A stretch of DNA of 64,000 nt, from positions 50,759,569 to 50,823,568 of the forward strand of contig JALGQZ010000007.1 of the NCBI GenBank assembly GCA_023105745.1, written 5' to 3'. Source of the DNA: Austropuccinia psidii. Taxonomy: Eukaryota > Basidiomycota > Pucciniomycetes > Pucciniales > Sphaerophragmiaceae. Positions 25,872 through 38,116 of the stretch are shown one piece after another (positions within the stretch are counted from its first letter, which is position 1; each line of letters opens with the position of its first letter). Below the pieces are notes generated by a model. The model searched no databases and was not told the origin of the DNA. It saw nothing but the letters and a program-made list of their open reading frames with translations. Made by a program: the position numbers and the translations under genes.

Positions 25872-26620
25872 TGAAATGGTGAGCTCCGGAGCACCAAGAC
25901 AAGGTGAAGCCTGTTGAGGCTATTGGAAAGGATTGAGAGTGGGATAGAGGAAATTTCTTTTAAGAGGAAAATAAAATAATAACTGATATTGAATATTTGT
26001 TATATGACGCAGGACTTGCTTGATCTTCTTTTGAGATTGGCTTCATGATTGATGATGTTGTAATGAATCAATTTTCCTTGAGATGAATTTTTGATATGAT
26101 AAAATGAAGTTGAAAAAAAAATTTAATATAAAGAATGAAAATGAAAATAAAAGAAAGAGAAAAGAGAAAAGAAAAATGAATTGAATCTTGAGGAGGTTCC
26201 AATCTTCATCACGGAGGTTGATAACTGATTTTGAAATTGGCCAAGGACCTGGAAAGAGAAATTTGATGCCAGGTTCTCACAAAGTGGCCAAGGTGATGTT
26301 TTGACAAGATTGTAGACCCCTCAGCGAAGTGCACACCAGAAGAGGAACTTACTTTTGGTAATTACCACTACTGCCAGTGCCATAAAAGAAAATGAATTTA
26401 TTGAAAGACTGACTTGGAATTGGCATGGCTTGGAGTTGAAATGAAAAATTGAATGGTCCATTTGCCCAAGTGAAAAGTGGCCATAATTTTGGAATTGATG
26501 TTGAAAGCCAGGCCAAAGATCTGTGTCCAAAAATTTGCAGATTGCTCACAGAGTGGCCAAGGTGATTCTTACAACAGAAAAGAGTAGAATACCCCTAAAG
26601 GTGCATAACAGGAGTGGGAC
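25872..26620 (-). other. RE-3 3' untranslated stretch with a direct repeat
   Basis: This non-coding stretch lies between the chromodomain end and the polypurine tract. A block of about 110 bp starting ctcaca(a/g)agtggccaaggtgat near 26275 recurs in diverged form near 26546, about 270 bp apart. Both copies contain a gg-acttactttt-gtaatt core. It looks like a local duplication. Confidence 0.6.
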
Positions 26621-29600
26621 TTACTTTTTGTAATTCCTCTCCCCACAAAGCACCATAAAAAATCAAGCTCTTGAAGAATTGGGTCCTGGCTTGTCAGGAT
26701 ATACAGAATGAAAATCCTTAACCAGTTCAGGACAATTCTTGAGGTTTTCAGTTGGTTCCCAAGTGGATCTTTCTGAGTCTTGACTGAAACCTTTCCATTC
26801 CACCAGATACCATAATTTTCCTCTCTTGAGCTTTGAGTCCAGTATTTGAGAGACTTCCTATTCCTCTTATTCTTCAATGATGATTGGCAGAGGAGGCTCT
26901 TGATGCCTATTTGGGATTGTTGATGTCTTTACTGGTTCTAAGAGTGAAAGATGGAAGACTGGGTGGATAGACTTCCATTGAGATGGGAGCTTGAGGTGGT
27001 TGGAATGAGTGCTGACTTTCTTCAAGATTGGAAGAGGACCCAACCATATTTCAGACAGTTTTTTTGGCGGGTCTAGTTGATTTGATGTTCTTGGAAGAAA
27101 GCCATACCATGTCACCAGGATTGAAAACAGGTGGACTTGCTCTCCTCTTATCTGCATACCTCTTAAACCTGTTTATGGCAACTTCAAGTTCTCTCTTGAC
27201 ATCTTGTTGTACTGATTCGATTTTTGTTGATAAATTTCCAGAAGGAGTATCTTGAGTAATGTGAACTGAGTCAAAATTTGGATCTCTTCAATAAATAGTG
27301 AAAAACAGTGATTGTTTTGTTGAACAGTGGTCAGAGTTATTGTAGGCAAATTTAGCCAGAGGGAGCCAGGTGTTCCAATCATCTTGATGATAACTGACAT
27401 ACATCAAAAGGTACTGTTCTAGTATCTGATTTACCCTCTCTGTCTGTCCATCAGTTTCTGGATGGTAATCAGTTGACAGATCTCTTGAAATCTTGAGCTG
27501 CTGACAAAGATTGGTCCAAAAAGAAGAAACAAAAAGAGAACCTCTATCACTAACAATGATTGAAATAAGGCCATGCTTTGAGAAAATATTCTTGATGAAT
27601 AAATGGGTCAAATTTAATGAAGTTATTGAAGACATCGTTGGAATGAAAACTGCCATTTTTGAGAATCTGTCCACTATGACAAGGATTGAGTCAAAGGAAT
27701 TGGACAGTGGCAATTGAGTGATGAAATCCATTTAAAGACAAATCCAAGGACCATTTGGAATTGGAAGAGGTGTGAGGAGTCCAAACTTCTTGTGGTGAAT
27801 ATTTTTGTTTCTTGAACACTGTTGACAGGATGAGACATAATCCTTGATGAATTGAGTCATGCCGGACCAGTGGAAATCCTGATTGACAGGTTTGAGAGTC
27901 TTCTCTTGGCCAGGGTGTCCAGCTAGAGGAGAGTAATGCCTTTTTTGAAGTATGCTGAGTTGAATTGTGGGGTCATTTGGGACCACCACCCAATCTTTGA
28001 ACAGAAGAAACTGGGAGGAGGAATCAAGAGAATAATCTTGGACAGACTTACCTTTACCCAAATCTTGAAGGATACTTCTATATTGAGAATCTTGACATAA
28101 TGCCTTCTGAATTGATTCAATCAAATTTGAGAATGCTTCCACCTTGACTGCAAAGAATTTTGAGGCTTGAATTTCATCTTGCTTGATTATTTTTTGATAA
28201 TTCATTGGATTCTTGCTGATGAAATCTTCCCCCCTCTCTGGGTAAACGTTGTCCCAACATGACAATGCATCTGGAAGGGTGGCCAGGTGGTGAGGGCGGT
28301 AAGTGATTGAAAAATGGAATTCAGAGAGAAATTCAGCCCAGCGGGCTTGAGGGCAAGTGAGAATCTTTGATGAAATACAATATTGAAGTGATGAATGATT
28401 GGTGAGTACTTCAAAAGAGGAACAAAGTGAAAGGAGAAAAGCTCTCCAGCGCTTGAGAGCCCAGACTATGCCAAGGAGTTCCTTGTCATGAGTCTCATAA
28501 TTGAGCTCAGCTGGGAGAACCTTGCGGCTATCAAATGCAATGGGATGTTTTCCGGAGTCAGAAATCTGACTCAGTACAGCACCCAAGGCATAATCAGAAG
28601 CATCAGTCTCTACAATGGTGGGTAGAGAAGGATCAAAGTGAGAAAAGATTGGAGAAATGGTGAAAGCCTCTTTGGGCTGATGAAACTGTCTAAGAGCTTC
28701 TTCATTGAGGGGAAAACAGGAATCTTTTGTGAGGAAACTTGTGAGTGAACTGATCTTCTTTGAATAATTATTCATGAAATGGAAGTAAAAATTGGCAAAG
28801 CCAAGCAATGATTGAAGAGCCTCAAGGTTTCTTGGAGGTGGCCAATTGAGAATTTGCTGGACTTTTTCTTGGTCCATCTTGAGGCCTTCAGAAGAAACAT
28901 TATAACCCAAATACTCTACACTAGTAACATGAAACAGGCACTTGGAGGCCTTAGCAAAGAGGTTATTGGCTCTGAGTCTGGAAGGAACAGAGGACACATG
29001 AGTGACATGTTCTTCTTCAGATTTGGAAAAGACCATAATGTCATACAAATAAACCACAATATAAATATCAAGAAGATCATAAAAAATATCATTGACAAGG
29101 TTTTGAAAAGAGGCAGGAGCATTGGTGAGCCAAATGGCATAACCAAATACTCATAGCTGCCATATTTAGTTCTAAAACATTGCAAGTCTTCATCACCTTC
29201 CTTGATTCTGAGCAGGTTATATGCACCACGCAAATCAATCTTGGAGAAGATAGAAGAAAAATTGAAAACAATGAGAACCTGATTCATAGGAGGAACAGGA
29301 TACTTGTTCTTCCTAGTAACAGCATTGAGTTTGTGGTAATCAACACACAAACGGAGGCCACCATCTTTCTTTTTGACAAAGAGGACAGGTGCTCCAGATG
29401 AAACCTTTTTCTACATTCTCTGGAATTTACACCCTGAGTGTATCTGACTCTTGGTTTGATAAAGAGTAAATCACCCCAACTGGAGGTAGAGAGCCCTTCA
29501 GCTCAATATGATGATCAAAGGCGCGGTGAGGAGGAAGTTTCTCTGCTTTCACCTTGGAGAATACATCCAAGTACTGGTGATAGACAGGAGGAACAACCTT

Positions 29601-30302
29601 CATCACGGTTTCTATTTCTTCTGGCTCTTCCTCTTCATCCCGCAACTGCTCCAGGGAGTCATGATAAGATAAAGGAGGAAGGTCCATATTCCCAAAGAAG
29701 AGATGAAGTGAAGATACAGAATTACCTTTTCTAACATATTGAATCTCTTTGAAGACTTCATCTCTAGAGGATAGTAATGACTTATGGGAATTAAGGGAAG
29801 GAATATGGACAGAAGATGGAAATGATTGTGTTCTAGAATCACCAAACAGAGCTGCACATGATTTGGCTGAAGAAAAGTCATTACTGAAAGACTTTGAAGG
29901 ATCATAATAGTCCTTATGATCAGAATTAAAGGTGATCAGCCCTTGCCTCCAATCAATAGATGGATTAAAATGATTGAGAAAGTCAAAGCCCAATATGAGG
30001 TCTTCTCCCTTGGGAGTATCAATGACTAAAAAGTCCCATTCAAAGCTTGGGAAGGAAGGGAGCTCAAACATATATTTATTATGGTGAGTCACAAATAAAG
30101 GAGGAGACTCAGAGGAGTAAAGAATGATAAAGGGAATATTCTCTGGAAGTTCTGACATGGTCAAAAAATACTTGTGAATGAACTGCTTTTCAATAAATGA
30201 GTTGGTAGCACCAGAATCAATTAGAATAGTGTAAAACATATCAGAGAGAGAAGAAAAGACAAAAAATTTAAGAGAGTTTTGAAACCAGTATTCAGAATGC
30301 AC
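26620..30302 (-). pseudogene. RE-3 pol: protease, RT, RNase H, integrase, chromodomain, inactivated
   Basis: The protease motif is IDSGATNSF (near 30230). The RT starts with the CVDYHKLN block (29350) and reads VMPFG before a frameshift near 29135. The expected Y-x-D-D active site reads YLYD, so a catalytic Asp appears lost. RNase H follows (ETDASDYALGAVLSQ, near 28600). The integrase zinc region (H near 27945, then C-QQ-C near 27825) is separated by an in-frame stop at 27732-27734 from the catalytic core (VSDRG then DGQTERVNQ). A C-terminal chromodomain is readable at about 26840-26650 (WYLVEWKGF, STWEPTENL) in another frame. At least three frame changes and several stops make this a dead polyprotein. 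The order is that of Ty3/Gypsy chromoviruses. Confidence 0.93.
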
Positions 30303-30357
30303 AATTGTGCTCTGGATGGAAAATAGTGAAGACCATTGAACACAACATGATCTTCAC

Positions 30358-31692
30358 TCAGGCTTTTCCCTGGCTGGGAAATTTGACTGACAGTTGGGTA
30401 AGCTTGTTTTGAGGCCTTTTGAAACAGGAATCAAGACTATGTTTCCCACCACCATAGGTATGTAGACCCTCCTTGATTCTTCTTTCTTTTTCAGAATTCA
30501 TCAACTTGAAATCTTTATTCAAGAAAGAAGAATGAGGCTTGTCCCTCTTCTGAGAATTCTTCTTCTTTTGAATTGAGCTGGAACAACTTTGAGGATGAAA
30601 AGAATGTGACTTTGAGGCATTGGGCTTCTTCTCTTGATGATGACTCTTTTCATTTTGCCTCTCATGGTACCTGGTATCAAGCTCCAGGGTAATATCCATT
30701 AAGTCTTGAAGAGAGTCAATTCTTGAATGATGGGAGGCCAATTGATCCAAAATCCTGGATGGAAATCACTTCCTGAAATGATGGATAAGAGCACTTTCAC
30801 CCCAATCTCCAATTCTTGAGACAAGACTTCTGAAATAAGCAATGTATAAAGATACATGCCCACCTTCTTTCATTCTTAAAGAATCCAATTCTGCTTCAGC
30901 TTTTCTGATTTCATTTGGGTCCCCGAATATAGTGAAGAGTTGAGATTCAAATGATTTCCATGAATTGAGAAGGTAATTTGGATCTTGATTGGTGAGATTG
31001 GAAAGATAAGGTTCAATCCATTTTGCAGCCCTGCCAATGAGAAATGAAGTGGCATAAAGGACCTTCTTCCTGTCTTGAGCAAAGTTTGCCAGATCATTAT
31101 GACAAATCAGTTGACAAAACTGAATAAAGCTTCTAACTTTGAAAGGTTGAGTCCCATCAAAGCATTCTGGTGCCTTCATAGATGCAGTCTTAAAGGCTGG
31201 TGGTCTTGATGCTTCAGAGGATGAAGCTTCTTGAATATTGGCCATAATCTGAGTCATTTGCTGCATGATGGCCAATGGAGATGGTTCAGACTGATGAGAG
31301 ACAGGCTGATTAGACTGGGCTAGAGTTGGCCCTCCAGTACCCTGGGATGCCTCCACAGGAGCAGGGACACCTTCAGTACCATCAGACCCTTCCTCTTCCA
31401 CAGAATACTCCTCCTCCTCTTCACCATCTTCACCTGGACCTTGAAAAATGGACCTTGAAATTCCTGGAAATCTGCCAAATACTCCTGAGAATGGGCTTGA
31501 TCTTCTTGGCACTCTTACTTCCTTCCTGGATGGTGATGCTCCTTCCAAAATGGGTCCTCTGTCCAATTTGGCCCTCAGTTGAGAAATTTCTGGGGTGCCA
31601 TCAAGAGGAGCCCTGGGAGTTGGAGTGAGAAAAGCTTGAGATCTGGCCTGAGATCTTGTCTGCCTTGCAGGAGGTGAGTGTTTGATGGGCAT
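30358..31692 (-). pseudogene. RE-3 gag, one internal stop and damaged zinc knuckle
   Basis: I place the start at the ATG of MPIKHSPPARQTRS (31692), which matches RE-4 gag, rather than upstream in-frame codons. A disordered acidic/proline region is followed by the gag core (KAPECFDGTQPFKVRSFIQ; WIEPYLSNLTNQDPNYLLN). An in-frame TGA at 30766-30768 interrupts it; the frame continues to 30358 with a basic segment. The expected CCHC nucleocapsid knuckle reads TYGGGKHSLDSC, so both leading cysteines are gone. Pol is in the +1 frame. The element is non-functional. Confidence 0.9.
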
Positions 31693-31757
31693 GATTTCAG
31701 GATAAAAATGAAATAAAATGAACAATAATCAAAATTTGAAGATGAAAACTTGAGGAA

Positions 31758-33259
31758 TGTCAGGGTGAGTCTATGTAGTAGCTTAAAAATAGTAAATACA
31801 AGCTAGTACTATGACTGTGACACGTCAAAATAAATAAAAAATGAAATCTTCAGGTCCTACTGCTACGTGGTAACAGTGGTGATGAGTCTATTGAGGACCT
31901 GGGTTGCAATGCTCTAATATCTTTTACTGTAAAGAAACACTACAATAATTATATTCTAATTATATCTTAAATAATTCTAAGGACACTACTGATGAATAAC
32001 AGTCTTGTCACGTAAGAATAATGGTAATGTAAGATAAGATGATGGGTTTTCAAGGGAAAAACCCTCCTTTTTATATCTTCCAAGACTGTCAAGAGTTATT
32101 AACTCTTCACACGTCAGAGGAGTGAAAATGTTTACTCCAGTGGTCAGTCTGTGGTTCTAGATCCTCAATTCTGACGTCAATATAGACAGAATTGTGGTTT
32201 TGGAACCACAAATGATCATTCTGGATCAATACAGGGTGAAAAAACTTTTCACCTGCCAGGTCAGCACTTGGATGACGTTGTTCTGGTGTCTGTATGATCA
32301 ATATTGGTCATTCTGGGCGGGTTTAAGCTTTAAATAACCATTATTTTAAGTATCAAAGCTGTACTGGTTGGTACAGGTTTGGTACAGACCAGTATTGGTC
32401 AAAATACTTCCAACCAAGATATCTCAGTCAGTTTTTGAGATATCAAGAAACTAAGAGCACAGAATTGAAGGGCTTAATGAGCTCTTCAATTTGGTATTCT
32501 TCATGTTTACCCTTCTTGCAAATAGCAAAAGTTATAAGGGTTTTAAGTTTTTGGATGTAATTTTGTACATCAGTATGAGGCTTCAAAAACTTCCATGCTA
32601 GATATCTTCTTCAATTTGGAAGATATCTGTATTCTGATGATACAGCTCTGTAGGGCTTGATTAGCCCTACAGTTTGGTATATGACACTGTACAGTTGTAT
32701 GAGTGTATGCCAAAGATACAGGGGTTTGTTTATTTTCTTATTTTCAGAATATCTGTATTTTGGTTATTAAACCTTTGAACCAAGATCCCTCAGTCAATTT
32801 AAGAGATACAGAGGTCTAAGGTGTCTCAAATTAAAGCTCTTGTTGAGATCTTTAATTTGGTTGTACTTTTGTACAGTTTTGTACAAGCCCTCTTTGACTT
32901 TCAGGGGGACTTGGTTTTGAAAATGAGGTTATATGGTATCTCCAGTTGTAGTGGTGTTACAACAACATGGATGATATCATTGTGTAGCTCTCTATGTGAG
33001 CTTTAAGAAAAATACCATTTTGGTATAGGATAACTTAAATATGCATAAGTTAGATGAGAGGTGAAAATAAGGGTTTTGACTTGTTTATTCTCCTCTAGGT
33101 TTCCTTATTCTGTTTGGATAAGGTTGGTGTTTAATGTAAGAGGGTTGTTTTCTCTTAATTATTACCTGTATTGACTATGTTTGTTCAATACTTGCCATAC
33201 CATTATTTATGGTATGTTGGATTTCATGCTAGTGCTCTGTTTTGAGTCACAGGCTGACA
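31758..33259 (-). repeat. 3' LTR of RE-2, complete (1,502 bp)
   Basis: Boundaries are TGTCAG at 31758 and CTGACA at 33259, a perfect terminal inverted hexamer. On the minus strand a TATA-type sequence GATATAAAAAGGAGGG lies at 32077-32062. The internal palindrome tgtggttttgg-aaccaca near 32192 is shared with the solo LTR at 9113. The stretch 31758-32077 matches the truncated 5' LTR base for base except two differences. Confidence 0.93.
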
Positions 33260-33270
33260 TACCCTCCCTC
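33260..33270 (-). other. RE-2 polypurine tract
   Basis: Sense sequence GAGGGAGGGTA abuts the 3' LTR, in the position and with the composition of a plus-strand primer site. Confidence 0.8.
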
Positions 33271-33283
33271 AAAAGAAAGCTCA

Positions 33284-36200
33284 TCATTGATGAGACTCTT
33301 CAGCCCTCCTGGGGGCTCTGAATCTTCTGAGGTGTATTTGTCCATCTGGGATTTCTTTCTCAGTTAACCATTTTTCTTTATCTGCTGGTTGATTCTTAAA
33401 TCTAACCAGGTATTGCCTGTTGTCTTTCCCATTGATTCTTATTTTCCTGGCTTTAATGATCTTTTTCACTGGTCCAGGTGAGTCATCTTCCTCTACCAAT
33501 CTTTCATGGGTGACTTTCTTCTTCCTGTCAGGGAATTTCTTCTCATCTGTCTGGTGATAAGGTTTGACCAGGCTCACAGGGAAAACTGGGTGTTTCCTAG
33601 AGAACTCTTTGGTCAGGTTGACTTCTACTGCATTCTTTCCTATTAATGTAATAATGGTGAATGGTCCTATGAATGAATATCTCATCTTCTTGGGTCCTCT
33701 TAGGTTGTTGAAGTTGAGAGTTGAGATTAGAACTTGGTCTCCTTCTTTGAAATCAGGTTCTTGGTGACTTTTGTCATATCTCTGTTTGTTATATAATTTT
33801 GCTTCAGCGACACATTGCTCTGCTTTTTCACAGGCAGTCTTCCACATTGTGTGGAAGTCCTTAGCTGTGGGGTGTACTGAGAGGAGGTTCTTCTTCAAGT
33901 AGTCTACTGGGAGTAGTGGGTTCCATCCTTTCTCTAATGTGGCAGGGGATTTTCCTGTCACTGAGTGTACACTTGTGTTGTATGCCAATTGTACAGCTGG
34001 TAGGAGGGTTACCCAGTCATGGGTATATCCCTCATTGTCTTTATATTCCATGCCATATGCACAAAACCTTCTAATGATGTCTTCCAATGTTTGGATCATT
34101 CTTTCTGCTAGACCATCTGTTTGTGGATGGTAAGCTGTGGAGAATGCTAGTTTGGTTCCCAGCATCTCATATAGATTAGTCCAAAATTCTGATGTGAATT
34201 TAGGGTCTCTGTCACTAATTATGATTCTTGGGACTCCACAGTTAGCTATCACATTGTTCCAGAACAATATGGCTGTGTCCATTGCTGTGTCCTCTTTGTG
34301 TCAGGGGAGACATCTGACACTCTTGCTGTACCTGTCTACTACTACTAGGCATGCATTAAAGCTGTCCTTCCCTCCAGGGACCAGGCCTGTTACCCAATCC
34401 ATGTTTATTATTTCCCAGGGGTGTTTGGGCTCTTCTATACTCTGGAGTAATCCATATCTTTTGCCATGACTTCTGTTGGCTTTCTGGCATCTGGTACAAG
34501 TGTTGATGTATTCACTCAAGTCTTGTTCCCACTTTGGCCACCAAGCTGTGCTAAAGACTCTTTCCTTAGTTCTCTCTTCACTCATATGTCCCATTTATGG
34601 GCAGTCATGGCATTCCTGTAGTATCAGGGAAATATGTTCTCTATTTATTATTACCAGGGCACTTGTGTGTTTTTCCCTATGGTATAGTAGATCATCTATC
34701 AGGAAAAATCTATTCTCTCTGAAGTTTTTGAGCCATGGCTCTTCAAATTGGCTTTCTAGTTCAGGACTCCTGTACTTTTGTTTTAGTAGTTGTATCAATA
34801 TACTACACTGTTTGTGTTTATTGTATGATGATTGTACTATGCTAAAGAACTCTGTGTTCAGATTAGAGGAGCTGATTCCCAGTATGGGTATCTCTTTGCT
34901 CTCTCCAAAGCTCTGTGCTGGGTTTGATGGATCATTCCCCAATGCCCAGTTTGATAGTTTGAAGTTCTTTCTCTTATCTATCTCCATGCATTGTATGGGT
35001 ATTTTGGCCCCATTTTCTGGGTCATATGCTGGATTTTCTTGGTCATTTTTCAGTGGCCACCTGCTGAGGCCATCTGCATTAGTATGACTTTTCCCTTCTT
35101 TATAGATGATAGTCATATTCCCTCTATATTCTTGTATGGCTATTTGCCACGTAAGCATGTGTCTGTTTGTTGTCTTCATGTTCAACAGTGATTTGAGGGC
35201 TGTGCAATCAGTAAAAACTTCAAATACTGCTCCTTCTAAGTAGTAATGGAGTTTCTATAACGCCCATACCAAACAGAGACATTCTGTCTGAGTAGCTCCA
35301 TATCTGGCTTCTGAGTCTTTCAGTTGTCTTGATATATAGCAAATTACCCCTTCTTTGGGTATTCCATCCACTAGTTGCCTCTGGTGTAGTGCTGCTCCTA
35401 GTCCTTGACTACATGCTGCATCTATATATAGCTTGAATGGTAGTTCAAAATCAGGCATCATCAGGACAGGGGCATTGGTGAGTTCATGTTTGATCTTCTC
35501 AAATGCATCCCTTCTTTCTTTGGTGATTTCAAAGACTACATCCTTTGAGCACAGTTTGTATAGACTACTAGTGATGTGTGCAAAGTTTTTAATGTGGCTT
35601 CTGTAGTAACTAGCAAAGCCCAAAAAAGATTGCATTTCCTTAATGTTCTTTGGTACTGGTTTCTTCAGTACTGCAGCAGCTTTATTTTGGTCTATAGCTA
35701 GACTCAAACCTGAAACTTTGTGTCCTAGGGCTAGCAGTTCTTGCTGTCCAAAGTTACATTTTTTAAGAGATATCTTCATGTTGATTGGTGTACATTTTCC
35801 CAATATTTTATCAATTTTCCTCACATGGTCTTCCCATGTTTCTGAGTATATTATGATATCATCAATGTACACTACCATCCACCCTTCCATAATTTCATCT
35901 TGAAATATGGTATCCATTATCCTCTGAAAATGGGCTGGTGCATTCTTAATGCCAAATGGCATTCTAGTATATTCATATATGCCCATATGGCATATAATTC
36001 TCAGCAGTTTGATGGAATCTGGTTTCACCCCATTCTGGTGGAAACCTTTCATGCAATCCATTTTTGTAATGAACTTGGCTTTTGCTAGCTTATCTAGTGC
36101 ATGTGGTATCCTTGGGATGGGGTACCTGTCTGCTTTGGTGTAATTATTCAAAGCCCTGAAGTCACCACATAGTCTGGATTTACCATCATGCCAAGTTATA

Positions 36201-38111
36201 AGGACTGGTGTAGTGACCTCTACTATCTCATTATGTCCTATTTTTCTTATTACCCCCATTTCTAGGAGTTCATTGATATGTTTCTCAATTTCTTTCCTAG
36301 TTTCCATGCTGGCTGGGTATGGTGGTCTCCTAAGCATAGGTGGATATGGTCTTTCTACATCTAGATATAATTCTATATCATGTCCTTTGATTTTTCCTAG
36401 TGGTTCATCTCCTATTGCAAAAGCTTCTCTATGTTTTCTCAATACTTTCAGTAAGCTGAGTTTCATTTTACTGGTGAGTTGAGTGCCATATTGAGCTTCT
36501 TTGAATTCTTCCACTAGTTCTTTCAAGGTGTTATCATTTGTTACATGATTTATGTCAAAGGAAAATTTTTTGTCTTTCTTTGTACCTATGGTAAGATATC
36601 TGTTTTTACTATTGCAAATATCCATGCCATACATTCTTTGGTACTCTGTACCTAGTAAGAATCCTTGTACATGTGCATTTTCTAGAACTACAAATTCAGG
36701 TTCCAGTCTGATATTTCCTTTTTGGTGTGGGATAATTATCTCTTTGATTATTGTCCCCAGTGAGTGCATTTTGCCTGATGCACTTTTAAAGTTTCTAGCT
36801 TTTGTTGGGATTATCTCTTCTTCCCATTTGGGGAAGTGTTGTTCCAAGTATTCTTTTGCCACTATGGAGCAACTTGCTCCTGTGTCAATGATCATTGGGT
36901 GTTTACAGTTCTCAATGTAAACTGTCAATTTTGTAGGTGTTCCATGAATGAATCCCATCCCTCTATTTGGGGTTACCAGGAATGTTTGTGCATTCTGTGT
37001 GTGCTTACAGAGCTCTTTGTCTGTTGTTATTTGTGGTATTCCTGAATCCAATTCAATGTCTTGTATGTCAAGTGAACTTTCTTCATTGCATTCCACTATG
37101 TATTCTTCCATGGTATCAGGTTCACTTTGTGATTCTGCTCTCATACCATTTCCCATGCTGTCAGAATCAGATTTTTCACCTGTTTGTTCTGCTTCTGATT
37201 CTTCATCAATTGCATATATTTTCTTTTTTGGTTTTGTGCAATTGTTGGCATAGTGGTCTGGTGATCCACAGTTGTGGCACACATATTTCTTTTTTGGGGT
37301 TTCTTTCCCTTTTTCTTTGTTTGTCTCTTTAACTTCAGACCTCTTGTCTTTGAAGTTTGGTTTATAGGATGTGTACCTTCCTATGGAGGTTTTCTTTCTC
37401 ACATCTTGTATGACATTTGCTATGTCATCAATGCTGCTGATGTTGTTGCATCTGCATTTGACTGCATGTTCTATATCTCCTGGCAATTTTGTTAGGAGTT
37501 TATGGTTTCTCATTTCTATTGTCATATTGGGATCAATAGCTTTTAGCCTCTTTGTTTGTTTGAGGCACCATTCATAAGGGTCTTTTTCTGTGGAGTATCT
37601 ATCACTTTCAAAGGACCTGGTCTTTTGCCAGATCCAACTACCATTGCTATACTTTTGTATAATCTGGTTCCTCCACCATGGCCAGCTTTTCCTGCCATGT
37701 ATTTCTTTCATCTCAGTATACCATATGTTTGCATGGCCTCTGAATGCTGTGTTAAGTCTTGTTGTGATCCAGTAGTCTGGTATTTTTGGGACATCAACAA
37801 AGAGTCCATCAATATAGTCAATGATCTCCATATGGTCATATTCCCCAATTCCTGAGAACTTTGGCCAGTTTGTTACTTCTGGTAACTGTTTTAGTGCCTG
37901 TTTCTCTGAATAGTTGAGATTTTCCCCATCTTGGTACACTGACTCTGATCTTAACTTTGGAATCTGATATTCAGGTTCCTGGTCATAGTCTTTATCCTCT
38001 TCTTTCAATTTTGTAGAGGTAGTAGGCTGACCTTGTGTTGGAGGGTATTGATTTTCTTCCCTGTCATAGAGGTAATCAATTTCTTTGTCAAGGCTATCCT
38101 GCTGCTGCTGG
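33284..38111 (-). pseudogene. RE-2 gag (3' part)-pol with three nonsense codons
   Basis: A single frame runs from the RE-1 insertion site to 33284. It shows the gag core (NWPKFSGIGEYDHMEIIDY), a CCHC knuckle (CHNCGSPDHYANNC), the protease motif IIDTGASCS, RT with VVYIDDIII, RNase H ([17 protein letters not shown]), integrase with HHCC and catalytic blocks ([19 protein letters not shown]) and a C-terminal chromodomain ([18 protein letters not shown]). Three in-frame stops interrupt it: TAG at 35255-35257 in RNase H, TAA at 34595-34597 in the integrase zinc region and TGA at 34301-34303 before the second catalytic Asp. There are no frameshifts. The protein is close to RE-1 throughout. It cannot be made in full without readthrough. 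Confidence 0.93.
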
Positions 38112-38116
38112 ATATT

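Larger units (their letters stand above)
24449..31757 (-). mobile_element. RE-3: decayed Ty3/Gypsy element, 5' end missing
   Basis: Reading on the minus strand, gag (31692-30358) is followed by protease, reverse transcriptase, RNase H, integrase and a chromodomain (to about 26640), a polypurine tract and a 1,410-bp 3' LTR. The 5' LTR is absent: 65 bp upstream of the gag ATG the sequence is cut by the 3' LTR of RE-2. Gag and pol lie in different frames, unlike the single-frame RE-1 and RE-2, and both carry stops and frameshifts. This is a second, distinct chromovirus-type lineage in the window. Confidence 0.9.

Noticed and set aside
25011..25902. Several open frames of 76-126 codons on both strands
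   Set aside because: They lie entirely inside the RE-3 3' LTR, overlap each other in many frames and have no recognisable domain; they reflect higher GC, not genes.
36213..37855. Many plus-strand frames of 60-122 codons over RE-2 pol
   Set aside because: They are antisense shadows of the minus-strand polyprotein.
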